A stretch of DNA of 64,000 bases from Pilatotrama ljubarskyi. Lineage: Eukaryota; Basidiomycota; Agaricomycetes; Polyporales; Polyporaceae. A program made the position numbers and the translations under genes. Shown one piece after another: positions 1-12,261 of the stretch (position 1 is the stretch's first letter; every line of letters starts with the position of its first letter). A model generated the notes under the pieces. It was not told the DNA's origin. It did not search any database and was given only the letters and a program-made list of their open reading frames with translations. Location of the stretch: positions 435,251-499,250 of the forward strand of contig MU277674.1 of NCBI GenBank assembly GCA_022385805.1, given 5' to 3'.

Positions 1-594
1 GGGAGAGAGCGATGCGGGTAGACCGAGGGGAGCGGCTGGCGGTACGCCACACGGTCACGGTCGGACGGTGGCCGATCGGGAGTGGCGAGCGGCGGAAGCT
101 CAATTCGCGGCGAAACGCTGAGCTTGTGGGTATGTGGTGGCGCGACAGGAGATGGGGTGTATGTCGGTGTCGCCAGCGTGATTGGCGTGCGGTTTACATG
201 GTGGCCGGAGCCCGAGCCAGACGGGCCAGGGTAGAAGGCGAGCTGTTGAAAGCGCGTGATGGACGCAGACGCGACTGCGAGATAGTGCATGAGGTCAGAG
301 GACGCTGCGGCCTGGAACGGAAACGTTAGTCAGTCGTGCGCTCCGAGAGGGCGTCCGAGTGAGACGTACCACTTCCGGGCCATATGGCGACTGTGTGGGC
401 GGCGGGACTGCCGCCTTGAGCTTGGTTTGCAGAGACTCGACCTCCTGGCGAAGGAGGACGTTCTCCTCCTCTGCCTTCTTGACGCGGGCTTCGAGGTCCG
501 CGAGGTACTGCGCCTTGCGGGCACGATAGTCCCGCTGCTGGAGGAGCGCGCGAGAAGGGGGAATCGTCATGTCCTTTCTGCGGCCGCGGGTCAT
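1..594 (-). CDS. bZIP transcription factor, 5' part (runs off left edge)
   Basis: Exon 1 is 594-370 (75 codons), a GT-AG intron follows at 369-312 (58 bp), and exon 2 stays open from 311 to the window edge, so the 3' end is missing. Residues about 15-62 hold a basic region (QQRDYRARKAQYL) followed at once by a heptad-patterned leucine zipper (LADLEARVKKAEEE, then VLLRQEVESLQ), the layout of a fungal bZIP DNA-binding domain. The basic region has QQRDYRARK where Yap-type factors usually have an N-x7-R pattern, close to other basidiomycete bZIP proteins. Exon 2 starts with a conserved-looking helical stretch (SSDLMHYLAVASAS) and then becomes Pro/Ser/Thr-rich, as in many fungal activators. The start is the first ATG of the frame. 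Target genes cannot be inferred. Confidence 0.8.
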
Positions 595-3500
595 TGTGAG
601 CAGTGATAGTAGTGTCGGGTGAGTAGTGTGTGGCTAGGAAGGGGCCCGGGGTGGTGGTTGCGGAGAGCGAGCGGGGCTGGCGGGAGAAGGGGATTTGAGG
701 GGAGGCGAGAGAGGCATGGAACTGTATTTGACTGAGGGCGCCTAATACAAAGGAAATGTGTTTCGGACCGCGGCTGTCGACGCGCAGCTGTCCGTTGACT
801 GCCATCAGCATGGGCGGCGTTTTCTCCTCCCATTCCCGGACTTTGGCAGCCTTGCAATGCGCTGATGCTGTGCTCCTCGTTCCCCCTTTTCCTCTCTTCA
901 TCATCCGTCTATCAACCTCCATATTCGTGCTTATGAAAACACTCGGCAAATCATCCCAAACCATGAATTTGACGAAGCGATCTGCACCCCCAGGTCGCAC
1001 GATCTCTCGCCCTCCGCCGCCCCGCAGCTCGTCCCAGTGTCGCCCAGACATCCGTCTGTCCGCTCGTACGGCAGTCGAGTCCTCTTGCTTTCATCGCTGC
1101 GGCGTGAGGTTGACTGACAGCCTCTACTCGGCGAGCCGAGTGCTGTTCTACAGATCTGAAATACGGCCGGGCGCGTTGATTTGTGCTCAAATTGGACGTC
1201 TCAAAGTGGCCAACTGCGGTAGACAAAGGCCTGAGCGCGGCCGGACGGCCTCCGTGGGACAGCGGGGCGGCTCCTTTCCTGCAACTCAACACGCCCACGT
1301 CCTCTTCTGTTATCGCGCATCGCGCACGCAGCACGTCGCCTTCTACCTGACAGGAACTCCACCTGCTGCTACCGGCACTGGACAGAGTTCATGCTGCCGC
1401 TCGGAGACCCTCCCAGATCTCAGGACGCGCTCGAAGGCACCCCATCAGTTTCAAGCTCGCAGCGATGCCTCCAGCCGCTCGCGGTCTTCGCTTGGAGTGC
1501 ACGATCTCCCCTTCATCTCCGACTTCTGGATATTGATATGCCCGGTCATAACGCTGGTCCGGCCAGCGTTGACTTGTCTTCGCACTCGTGATGTCCTTGC
1601 TCGCAGTATTCAATTGTCGTGTCAGCTTCCCGTGCGCCGTTTGGTCATTTTCTCCCGTCCATCCACACTAGCGCCCCGGGCCAGTCATCGGTAAGTCCTT
1701 TGTCGCGTCCGAGATAACACTTTGACCGACTGACCAATGCCGTCGATCTCGAGTCCACAGGACCTGGCGAAATCAGCTTCTTCTTGACGAATAGGCTCTG
1801 ATCTGTCGTGGCAGTCAACCTGTAACTGAATGGCTGCTCAGGCTTGCGCCGTCATCGGCTGCTGACACACGCTCGCCAACGCCAAGCGTTCCTTCGCGCA
1901 CCGACTGGGCGCGCATACGAGTCATCGTTGTTGTTTTACCGTGGCGCCTCGCTCATCGAGGACCATACTGCATCTGTGCTTGCACGGTCTCTGGACGGTC
2001 ATATTGAGACGTACTGAGACGCGCAGTGGCATTTGGTGCGGTGAGGACTGCGTTCTGATAGAAAGCCTGGAGGGGGCGATCCCTTTCGGGTAGACGCGTG
2101 CGCATTTCAAAGTGCGTTCGGCTAGGATCCTTATGAGGCAGTCTTCTTGTCTTCGTCCGAACTCGGAGGTACCGTGCATGTCGCACCGGAGCCAGGCTAC
2201 TGCTCTTTGCTGTGGAGAGTTGCGTTGGAAGTGATACCCTGAAACCTTCTAAGAGCACGAAATCCCACAGTCCTTGGAGGCCGCCACGATCATCGGCCGG
2301 CGTTGCCCTACGATGCCCCCACTGTGTAAACGGTCCATCCTAGAGCATAGCTTCGACCGGGAATCTCTATCTCACCGGTGAGTCGTCCTCGATAATTCTC
2401 TGCATTTTCATGACTCATGCCAGCCGGGGTCTGCCACTTGCAGTCCAACCGTCAACGACGGTCTCAGTGTAACAAGGCCGACAGAAGCTCCATGCAAGAT
2501 CGGCACCGACGTGATTTGTTTTGGGTTTTTGCGGAACGGTCCTGACATCGGACAGGCTTTTCGCCGGAGCCTTGTAGCGGTTATCCGGCACCGCTCAAAT
2601 AGCTCAGTCGCAAGCCTGGCTATCCGGGCGCACGTACCCATGTGCATCTCCTTGCGCTTTCCAACTTTGCTCGCTCGGCGGGCGATATTAGCGGTGAGTT
2701 ACGCGGCGAATACTGCCAACGGCTTGCTGTTCTTGAGAACCTTCAAGAGGCTATGCGCTCACTTCCTGCTGTCGCAGGATACGCTCTGTCTAAGGTCAAT
2801 ATGCTCCGCCCTTCTCAGAGAGGCTCTCCACCTCTGCGCTGCGTGACGTTGGGTCCGCCACCATGCCGGCGGGCTGCGTTACTCCTTGCTGTCAGTCAGC
2901 AAACCGGGCTCGGGATCTGTGAGTCATGCGACGAAGTCCGACCGGATATAACCGCTGGGACGCGTGCCACTGCGGGTACGAATAACTCTCTCAGTTATTT
3001 GGATGACCACCCGGACCGCCGATGTCCTGCATGCGTTCCTAGTACACGGGCGTCCGCGGGTGCACGGATAATGCGGGGCCGGATCGGGCGAGTCGCTGCA
3101 TGGTCAAAATGACTGCGACCTCTCAGCTCAGTCATCCCTTGGTCGCCTCAATTTGTCGGCTCAACTGTGCTTAACGGCCTCGTCATATGGCAGCTCGGTC
3201 CCTGAGATGAGTCGAAGGTACAATAGCTTCGTGCCGATTGTATTCGTGTCCTCATCTCAGGGTCCAGAGTCCAGGCTTTCGAGCATGCTGCCGTCAACGT
3301 TCCGCGTCCGCCCATTGCAAAGGATCAAGCGAACATGGTGGCGGACCTCTCCGACAGCCTGCGGCCGAGCACGCGGCGAGTCGCATACAACTGTGCTTAC
3401 ATGTTGAGTATGCACCCGTCTCCTTGCGATGCAGCTGCATTGCGTCTAGCAGCTGCCATATGCTAGAGCACACTTCTCCGCCGACGCAGTCCACACGCAT

Positions 3501-4560
3501 TCGAGCACGATCGTCAGGCCCACTGTGCATCGAAATCACGTCGCGGAGTTCCCGCCCGTCGCGTATCACGTTTAGCACGCAGGCGCCTCTCAAGGAGGCT
3601 AATCGCCTGTCACCAGACGGTCGATCTCGCTGCGACCAACGCAAACGCCTGCGGATGATGCGCCCATAGCGATGCAAACACTCAAAATTCGCCGGGCCCC
3701 ATCTCTCTCAGCCTTCAGATCCCGGCCGGCTGCCGTCGTTGACGTTTCCGCAGCGGCGCGGTGCGCCTAGGACGCAGCGTGGGAGCCTGGTATCGCTGCA
3801 TGTCGGCGCGCCCGCATCCTTGGCTACGTGGGCCTGGCGTGCGCTAAGTGTTGGATGCGGCGAAGACGTGTGTCGCTGCGCCCCTGTCGCATCTGCGGAA
3901 TGACATGTGGGTGTAATGCTGATTAATAGGTCTGCATCCTGTGCTGGTGGTGCAGTGGTCAATTACAGCGACAGCGAACGCGATGTGCGATTGTTGTTGG
4001 TGCATAGTTGTCATCCGCCTTGCGCAGATGTTTGAGACATTGCGCCCGCGCCGGTTTCGACGAGGGTGTATACGCATCCGGGACGCGAGTGTCTATCCTG
4101 GTTGCGTCTTGCTAGGCAGTACAGACGCGTCAGCTGGTCCATGCCTGCTACTCGGAAGGCCTTTTCTCGGGCAACTCCAGGCTCCTCCCGTTTCGTGTTC
4201 CTAGTCGGCTGATAAAAATGATGGTACAGCTCAGAGAGCAAGTCCGGACAGATATCTCGACGCCATGCACGGCTATCTCGGCTTCCAAGCGACTATCGAC
4301 GCTCTCGACGACATCAATCACCCGGTGGCCTGCATTCGCGACTTCTGCATCTGCTACAGACAATGCTGCATGCGATGCCCATCTCCCAAACCCAAGGCGA
4401 ATCGAGGCCGCGCGAGAACCCAACCCTGCCACCTGCGTTGGGATGTGACGGGGTTGTAGTTCGCTCGCTGTCCCGATCTGTGGCGCCTCAACCGCCGCCG
4501 GGCCCGAATAGGAAGGCGACGGCGGGCTTCCAGGTTCGCCGCCGCCAGCCACCCGTGTGC
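595..4560. other. Gene-poor interval, no supported gene
   Basis: About 4 kb between the bZIP start and the promoter of the secreted protein. The longest open frame (756-1694, plus) has no recognisable domain, low-complexity Arg/Ser/Pro composition and competing open frames on both strands. I saw no conserved motif, no consistent exon chain, no transposon protein motif and no tRNA-like fold. The first few hundred bases hold the bZIP promoter and 5' UTR. Confidence 0.5.
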
Positions 4561-4567
4561 TATAAGG
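4561..4567 (+). promoter_or_regulatory. TATA-like box upstream of the secreted protein gene
   Basis: TATAAGG lies 125 bp upstream of the proposed ATG at 4686. A second TATAAC-like site sits near 4652, closer to the start. Either could position transcription. This is a motif match only. Confidence 0.3.
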
Positions 4568-4685
4568 CGCGTCGTTGTGGAGCGTTGGCTCATCGGTGGG
4601 TTCCTCCTGACCGTCACCTGTCTCGTCTCCCGTCTTACGAACATCACGACTATAACGACATTCCTTTACGGCCACATACAACACT

Positions 4686-6780
4686 ATGCTTCATTCTTTA
4701 CTTCTCGTCCTTCCCCTCCTTTCACTCAGCTACCCATCTGATGGGGCGCCTGTCTCCTTGCTTGGGGGCGTAATACCGGTGTGTTTTCGCCAAACCACTG
4801 TTCCTCGCGAACGGCCTGATCCTGATCGTGATGGACTTCTCGCAGATCGTTGACGGAGTAACCTGCTCCCTTCTGGGCGTGTCTGCCGCCGACCCCACGG
4901 CCGTCATCTCGCAGGATGGTCTGCAAGATATCCCCGCCGACTTGCTACAGGCTTGCGCAGACAGCAACGTCAACAGCAATCCGCCTGCTTCCCCCAGCAA
5001 CGGAGATTCCGGCGCAGGAGTAGTCCCCGACACTGCGAACGACGGCACGGAAAGCAGCGGCGACCCTTCGGCTTCTGCAGAGGTTGGGGCTGCACCTGGC
5101 GATCCCTCCGCCGCCGCCGCACCCGTGGATCCTGCGACTGTCGCCGACCCTGCAGCCTCTTCCAGCTCCCCTGCTACGGATTCCGACCCTTCCGCTGTAG
5201 CCAACGTTGACGGCCAGGTCTCTGCTCCTGCCACCGACGGCAACAGCAGTGCCGAGACTGCGAATGGACCCGCCGCGGGTAGTGCTACTGCAGACCCGAG
5301 CGGGAACCCAAATGGCAACGTCAACGTGAACGCTGGTTCTGCTTCCAACTCGGCGACGGACGGAGCCGACCCCGCCACGTCCGGCAACAGTGCTGGCGCG
5401 GCTTCCTCTCCGGGAGCAAGCGTCGATGGACAGGTCGCGGCGCCCAGCACCGAAGGGGAAGAGAACTCTGGGACGTCGACTACAGGAACCACAGCCCCGA
5501 ACGCCGGTAGCAATGTGAACGCCAGCGCGGGCTCTCCCGCAGATTCGGGCTCGGATGGTACAGGCGCGAACACGGGCTCCGACTCTGACGCAGATGGTTC
5601 TCAAGTTGCGGCTTCCAACTCGAATAGCAATGCGGACGGCTCGACCAGCTCTGGCTCCGACACCAACACCAACACCGGCGGCGCGTCTGAATCGGGCTCG
5701 GGCCTCAACACCAACGGGAACTCGGTGGCAGGCTCCGTCTCCGCCTCTAATGACGGGACAGGCTCCGGCTCAGCTTCCGCGTCGACATCGGGATCTCCCT
5801 CCGACAACTCTGGTGCATCTAACTCTGGCGCCAACTCTGGCGACGCAGGTGCGCCCAGCGGCGATGCCCCGGCTGCATCCGAATTCGGCCTTGGCTCCAG
5901 CAATGCGAACATCGCCGGTTCGTCGTCTGGCGCATCTGGCGACAACGGGTCTTCGAGCACATCCAGCGCCAACGCTTCCGGTTCTGGTTCTGGAGTCAAC
6001 TCTGGCAACGTCAACACACCCAACTCTTCGTCCCTCTCCTCTGGCGATAATGGAACTTCTGGCACATCCGCTAGCGCATCTGATTCCGGTGTTGGCTCCA
6101 GCAACGTTAACACTTCGGCTGGAGCATCTGGCGACAATGGCTCTTCTGGAACGTCCAACACCGGTCCTTCTGGTTCTGGTTCTAGTTCTGGTTCTGGTTC
6201 TGGAGTCAACGCGGGCAACGTCAACACGCCCTCGTCTTCCTCCATTCCTCCTGGCGACAACAACTCTTCAGGAGCATCCGACGATGGTACTGCATCCGGC
6301 ACCAACTCTTCTGGCCCACCCGGCGACCAGTCTGGCGAGGTCACTACCACACCAGCCCCGACCGATGGCGACTTGGGCAGTACCATCGTGGCCTATCCCC
6401 AGTCAGGTACGACTTACACCAACGGGGATACAGCAGGCGCATCGCCGCTCTACGCTCCTTATAGCGCGGGCCCCGGGTACAGCTCTGTTGCGGCATTTAA
6501 CACAGGCGTAGATAACGAGGACGAGAACGGGAACTTTGCCTCCTCCAACTCCGCTTCCCCGGACACATCGGACGATGCAGGGGTCGCCAGTAACGTGCAA
6601 TGTGCGGGAGTACTTTGTCTCAATGCCGCGTTCGTTCCAACGGATCCCGCGTCCGCGAACGGGATGACGGGCGTAGGGCCTGGCATCTCAAACACGGGGG
6701 TTATCACTGAGGCGGACCCGCTCAAATGCAGCAGTGGAGACGTGGACCTGTGCTTGGCTCTTCATCGGGGCAGCCGGTGA
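4686..6780 (+). CDS. Secreted Ser/Gly/Asn-rich low-complexity repeat protein
   Basis: Two exons, 4686-4778 and 4846-6780, joined in phase 0 across a 67-bp intron (GTGTGT donor, CTGAT branch point, TCGCAG acceptor), give about 675 residues. Exon 1 supplies a classical signal peptide: MLHS, then LLLVLPLLSLS, then a polar PSDGAP cleavage area. Without this exon the long frame would start at an internal ATG (4831) and lack a signal. The mature chain opens with a short Cys-containing segment (VDGVTCSLLG to LLQACADS), continues as about 450 residues of Ser/Gly/Ala/Asn/Asp, and ends in a more ordered part with four Cys (VQCAGVLC and LKCSSGDVDLC). No catalytic domain is visible. A cell-wall or matrix protein is likely, but the function is unknown. 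No GPI-type hydrophobic tail is seen. Confidence 0.75.
5929..6300 (+). repeat. Imperfect coding repeat in the secreted protein
   Basis: Two successive blocks (about 5929-6117 and 6118-6300) repeat the same order of short motifs: ASGDNGSS, then SGSGSGVN, then GNVNTP, then SSS, then GDN. The second copy has an extra run of Ser-Gly pairs. Weaker echoes occur upstream (VDGQVSAPATDG and VDGQVAAPSTEG), so the whole middle region probably grew by duplication and drift. Confidence 0.65.
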
Positions 6781-7366
6781 TGGTAGTAGTGAGCTCGTAC
6801 TTGTCCAGCATATGTAGATCGCGTACGAACGCCAGTGGTCCGTCAATATGTCATCCAGATAGTCAGCGATGACCCATATTCGCTGTGCTGCACACTCCCT
6901 TCAGAGTGAACTTGAATTTGCTGCCCAGACTTTCATACAATGCATATGCGTGCTAGTAAAGGCTAGTAATAGCTATTTAGCTCTTACTAGAAGCTTCAGC
7001 TCGCGAACATTTATCCTGCGTCGTAGCCGCGAATGACACCTAAAGCTCTTGAAGCCGCAGGTGGCGCGCCCTATCGACGGCCCAGGTATTTCCCCCATGG
7101 CATTTATACGAAGATCTGCTCGGATACCACGCCATGAAGCGTCCAAGTCCGAGTGCATGGGCTACCAGCAAGTGCATCTCCGGATCGACGCTACCTGAGC
7201 GCGTCTGGCCATGTGGGCGCTCCGCGCACACGACGGGTGGCACAGCTGCCAGTGCCAACGCGCTGTGCTCGCGCTGGTGACGCCCTCGACCGCGGACCTT
7301 CATTCTCTCCTCATGCCACCTGCCACGTCTTCTACGCCCTGACCGCCCTGACCAGCTATAGCTCAA
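6781..7366. other. Intergenic, no gene seen
   Basis: This interval holds the 3' flank of the secreted protein and the promoter of the EXS gene. An AT-rich patch lies around 6930-7000. The overlapping open frame 7153-7518 runs in another frame into the EXS gene and has no recognisable features. Confidence 0.5.
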
Positions 7367-9370
7367 ATGAAAAGCGATTTCGCCGACGAGCTCTACTTCT
7401 CCGCCGCCTTCCCCCTTCCGTTCCGCGTGCTATGTCTCGTCGGGCTCGGAATCCTCGGCTGGGCAACAAACCTGCACGGGTTGCAGATCTGGAATATCGA
7501 CGCCGCGGGGACGCTTGAGCTCAACTCGTCCGTACAGGACGGATACCACCTCACGTCGCCGCTGCCGACCGACCGGAGAGGCTGGAAGCACGCGCCGCAC
7601 GCCGCCGCCGCGCACCGCCCGGTGTATAGAGTGTTTGTCGCGTACTCGGGCTGGACGCTCGCGTGTTGGCTGCTCTTTCGGTACGCGACGCACGGAGATG
7701 TGTCTCTCGTGGATAACTTCAAGTTCGTGCCCGCGCTCGCGATGCTCTGTGTGGTCACCGTGCTCGCGTGCCCGTTCGATATTCTGCACAAGCATGAGCG
7801 GGACCGGTTCCTCCAGTACGTCTAGTCCGTTTGTTCTGCCGTGCGCGGCCCCTGATCTCCCGCTAGGTCAGTGCGCAGATGCTTGTTCCCCTCTCCCCAT
7901 CGGATATACTTCTCCGATGTGGTGTTCGCCGATGTCTTTACCTCTTTCGCAAAAGTGCTCGGGGACGTGTGGCTGTCTATATGCATGCTCATGCCCGGTG
8001 GAAGTCTCCTTTCCCAGCCCGCCCAAGGAGGGTTATCACGATGGATCTTGCCCACGCTCATGAGGTGAGTGCGCTCCTCGGACGTAATGACGGTCCCTCG
8101 GCAGGTTATATGCATATCGGCACTTCCGCCACACTCGCGTTCGCTCCCGGGACCTGAGCTTGTCCTTTGCAGCACCATGCATACCTCGCTAGAACGAAGG
8201 TGGTTAGCTGGCGCGGTGATGGTCCGCTTACCAGCTATTATTGCACCTACCAAGGACTTCCGGCGCGCATATAGGGGACGTAAACCTCCCATATGCGCGC
8301 TCAGACTAAATCCCCCGTATATGCTGTGGATCATGACCAGCCTGGACCTACGGCGAGGGTAACGATGAGGTCACCTGCACGCCAGGTGCAATCCGACCAT
8401 TCCTACTTGATCCTTGACGTTCCGTAACAACTATATATGCTCACTCCCACTTCCCTCTAGCATCCCGTACGCGGTCCGGCTACGGCAGTGTCTAGTCGAG
8501 TATACTGCTCCAGCAAACGAGAGCCGCCGACCCCTTTATAATGCTCTCAAGTACGCGTCTTCCTTCCCAGTGATCTTCCTCTCTGCGGCTCAGCGAATTG
8601 TGGTCTCCGATGTGGTCGCACTCCAAGGCGAGGCAGCTGCCCGCCAGCCTTGGCACGGCGAGCACCAGCTCTTCCGCCTGTGGTCAGTAATACGCATATA
8701 GTCACGTCTCCTTCCTGATACTCATTCGGCTTCACCAAGGCTCCTCGCTGCGGCAGTCAACTCTCTCTATTCGTTCTGGTGGGATGTGACGAACGATTGG
8801 GGCCTTGAGCTCTTGCGCCCTAAACAAACTGGCCGGAAAACGGCACGCGCGGCTTCTCCACCACGACCCCTGCTCCTTCCTCGCCTTCACTCGCGTTCAG
8901 CGCTTCTCAAGCACCCGAATGGATCTATAGACGAGTCTGTGGACGAGGCGGCTGAATACGTCGCCTACACCAACAGCGAGCGGCAGCCACACCCCAATGG
9001 GCTACGCTCGACTCTCCTCTTTCCTCTCCCTGTATACCCTTTCGCAATCATCGTGGACCTCGTGCTACGCCTGACATGGTCCGCAAAACTCTCCAGCCAC
9101 CTGCACTCCTACTCAGAAGGTGATCTGGTCATCTTCTGGATCGAGCTCGCGGAGGTCGTCCGTCGCTGGATGTGGGTCTTCCTCCGTGTCGAGTGGGAGA
9201 CCGTGAAGGAGGCGGAAGCCGTGCGCGAACCCCGGTCACCCCCTCCGCGATCCTCCGAGGCGCGCATAGCGATGGACCGCAGAGACTCGCTCCGAGAAGG
9301 AATTCCTGAGCAGGATGATTTCGAGATGGTCGCCTCGGACATCAACGGGCGCGGCTCGGAGGCCGGGTAG
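7367..9370 (+). CDS. ERD1: EXS-domain membrane protein, ERD1-like
   Basis: Four exons (7367-7815, 7867-8064, 8461-8682, 8740-9370) sum to 1500 nt, 499 residues. The EXS family includes yeast Erd1, a Golgi protein needed for retention of luminal ER proteins and linked to phosphate transport and glycosylation. Hydrophobic segments appear near the N-terminus (FRVLCLVGLGILGW), at WTLACWLLF and ALAMLCVVTVLAC, in the exon 3-4 region and near YPFAIIVDLVL. Family signatures are RRCLFPSPHRIYFSDVVFAD, PYAVRLRQCLVEY, LYSFWWDVTNDWGL and RRWMWVFLRVEWE. The C-terminal tail is charged and cytosolic-looking. The second intron is 396 bp, far above the local norm. The start is the first ATG and matches the family N-terminus. 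Confidence 0.88.
8065..8460 (+). other. Unusually long intron (396 bp) in the ERD1-like gene
   Basis: The donor GTGAGT at 8065 and acceptor CTAG ending at 8460 join LPTLM directly to SIPYAVRLRQC, with no residues missing compared with the family. Neighbouring introns are 51 and 57 bp. No open frame inside looks coding. The interval could hold a regulatory element or a small RNA, but nothing specific is seen. Confidence 0.6.
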
Positions 9371-10657
9371 GACGTATCCCCATCCACGCTGTCTGCACAC
9401 GCGACGTGACATGGAGCCGGCTGGTGCGATACGGGGATGATCAGGCATGTGCACGTCGATGGATTTTGGAGCGACAGAACAGACTCGGGTGCCGATGGGA
9501 AAGGTCGGACGGATACGCTCGAGCGGCCCTCTTGGCACGCCGGTGAGTGGCAGCGGAGTCCCTGGTCGAAGCCGCGTTCACCTTATCGATCCTCACGCAG
9601 GGCTTCTTCTACTGTACTAATTGTACTATTGGTATCTCACAACATCAGCCTATGGACCCTGCACACTTAGCGCCCGCCCGAGCAGTCCGCACACCGCCCT
9701 GGACGTTGGGCGTTCCGAGGTTCAAGGGCCAAGACGAGTCTTCATAATGGAGAGGTTGTACTAGGAGATGTCTCGTGTCCGCCCATGTGAGTGTCTGCTG
9801 ATACAGGTTGTTTGTGCGGTGAAGAGGGGCATCATACGCATGATGGGAAATTGGAGATGGAAGACGCGAGATTTCGGTGAGACGGTGCGAAAGGCGGCCA
9901 GTGGAGAAGCAAAGAGGGTTTCGCCTTCGGAAGCCACAGGTACAGCGGGCTAAAACCGGTATGCACAGTCGACAAGGACATCATGCGACATGCGAAACAG
10001 CGGCGGTCGCACCCGAGAGGTAGGTCTGCATGCGAGCTGATTCGACGGTTGCGTTGCATCCTACGGCGGCCAATGCAGAGTGTAAGCGCGATTTTGATGG
10101 ATGGATGACATTGCTTTGAGGTGAGTGAGAGAGGCGTTCGGAGGATATCGCGTCAAAATGGGTGGGAGGGACCTGTTCTGGACGTCCGTTGCGTGCTATT
10201 ATTGTCGCACCGGGAGGGGTCGCAGCATTGGTGGGAGAACAGCGCAGCCAGTGATATCTCGCCCGGCGGGAGAGGATGCGCCATGTTCTGCGTCAGCTGA
10301 CGTAGGCAGAGGGGGATAATGTGTGTACCGGCCCACCCGGGGGCGTCATGCCGCGGTAATGGCCTTGTTGGAACGTTCGTAATCTTTCGGAAGCTGGCAT
10401 TCAAAAGCGTTGCTGCTTCTGGTGTGCACGGTGCACAACGCCTCGCTGCAGACGCTTCCGCGGACGCCCGCCGCAGACCCATACGCAGACTAGCATACAA
10501 GTCAGCAGGAACAACTCGGTGCCTCCATTCCCACGTGGACCTAGACTGCCTTGTCTTGGTACGCATCGCATTTCTCCCAGCCTGTCTTGCGCCCGCCTAG
10601 CTGAACTTTCATCCTCCTATCGATCCCACAGCACACACATCGCATTCACCCGTGACC
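9371..10657. other. Intergenic, no gene seen
   Basis: Nearly 1.3 kb between the ERD1-like gene and formate dehydrogenase, both on the plus strand. Open frames are short and lack conserved features. The right end should hold the formate dehydrogenase promoter. Confidence 0.5.
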
Positions 10658-12261
10658 ATGCTCGCCGGCATCTCGTCCTCCTACTTAAGGCGCGGCGTCC
10701 TCTCTTCGGCTGCCAGGTCCCCACGCCTTCTCAGCTCGACCCGCCTTGCACCCTCCTTCAACAAAAACTACGCTGCCGGAATGAAGGTGCGCATTGCAGC
10801 CACCGTCGTGCGGATGGACGAGTACGCTGACCATGACGTCATGCCCCTATCAGATCCTCGCTGTGCTTTACAAGGGTGGTGAGGCTGCCACTCAGGAGCC
10901 TCGTCTCCTCGGTACGGTCGAGAACCAGGTATGTGGAATAAGTGCACTTCGTGATCGCGCAAATGTGCTTACTTGCATCCACTTAGCTCGGTATCCGGCC
11001 TTGGCTCGAGTCTCTCGGCCACGAGTTCATCGTAAGAATCATGCTCCGCGGCTCACTGAAACTAGCTCTAATCAAGTCTATAGGTTACCGATGACAAGGA
11101 GGGCTACGAGTCGGTGTTCCAGAAGCACATTGTCGATGTAAGTGTGGAAGCCCATGTAGTACCAACACTGCTGATGCGCCTGCTGCCAGGCTGAGGTCCT
11201 CATCACCACGCCCTTCCACCCTGCATATGTTACGAGGGAGATCATCGAAAAGGTCTGTATGCTATTCTCCCTGGCCATCCACGCGCTCTGACCTGTCTAT
11301 AGGCCAAGAACCTGAAGCTGTGCATCACCGCCGGTGTCGGTTCTGACCACGTCGATCTCAACGCTGCGGTCGAGAAGAAGATCCAGGTCCTCGAGGTGTC
11401 CGGTTCCAACGTCGTCTCGGTCGCCGAGCACGTCGTCATGAGCATTCTCCTGCTCGTCCGGAACTTTGTTCCTGCGCACGAGGTATGTTTCCAGCCCCCC
11501 ACCCAACCACGATCACCATCCTCAACCGATCGATTGCTTCCAGATGATCGAGCGTGGTGACTGGCAAGTCTCTGAGATCGCACGTAACGCGTACGACCTC
11601 GAGGGCAAGGTCGTCGGTACTATTGGTGCGGGCCGCATCGGCTACCGTGTCCTCCAGCGTCTCGTCCCCTTCAACACCAAGGAGCTCCTCTACTACGACT
11701 ACGCCGCGCTCCCCGAGGAGGCCGCAAAGGCAGTCGGTGCGCGCCGCGTCGACGATCTCAAGGACTTCGTCTCGCAGTGCGACGTCGTAACCGTCAACTG
11801 CCCGCTGCACGAGGGCACGCGCGGGCTCGTGAACGCGGACCTGCTCAAGCACTTCAAGAAGGGCGCGTGGCTCGTCAACACCGCGCGCGGCGCGATCTGC
11901 GACAAGGACGCCGTCGCGGAGGCGCTCAAGAGCGGGCAGCTCAGCGGCTACGCCGGCGACGTGTGGAACGTCCAGCCCGCGCCCAAAGACCACATCTGGC
12001 GGACGATGAAGAACCCGCTCGGCGGCGGTAACGGCATGGTGCCGCACTACTCGGGCACGACCCTCGACGCGCAGGCGCGCTACGCGGCGGGCACGAAGAG
12101 CATCCTCGAGAACTACCTCAACAACAAGCCGCAGGAGCCCCAGAACGTCATCATCGGTCTCAGTGCGTATACTCGATCTGTGGTTGGATCCTCCGCAGAT
12201 GCTGATACTGCATGCTTCCCCAGGCGGCTACGAGACCAAGGCTTACGGCCAGCGCAAGTAA
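10658..12261 (+). CDS. FDH1: NAD-dependent formate dehydrogenase, probably mitochondrial
   Basis: Oxidises formate to CO2 and reduces NAD+ to NADH. Eight exons (10658-10786, 10854-10928, 10987-11031, 11084-11137, 11190-11252, 11303-11482, 11544-12162, 12224-12261) sum to 1203 nt, 400 residues. The first 40 residues are rich in Ser, Arg and Leu with almost no acidic residues, like a mitochondrial presequence, and the catalytic chain begins at [11 protein letters not shown]. The dinucleotide fold has GAGRIG near residue 210. The Asp of YYDY near residue 234 fits NAD rather than NADP preference. The catalytic His lies in VPHYSGTT near residue 350. Length and order match fungal formate dehydrogenases. 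In wood-decay fungi this enzyme disposes of formate from oxalate breakdown, which is an inference here. Confidence 0.95.

Noticed and set aside
756..1694. 312-codon plus-strand open frame
   Set aside because: Arg/Ser/Pro-biased composition, no domain, overlapping open frames on the other strand and no splice signals that extend it.
4722..6386. Long minus-strand open frames (4722-5573 and 5601-6386) opposite the secreted protein
   Set aside because: They are antisense shadows of a Ser/Gly-rich coding repeat, as shown by the Pro-Glu and Leu-Glu repetition they encode. No start context or domain supports them.
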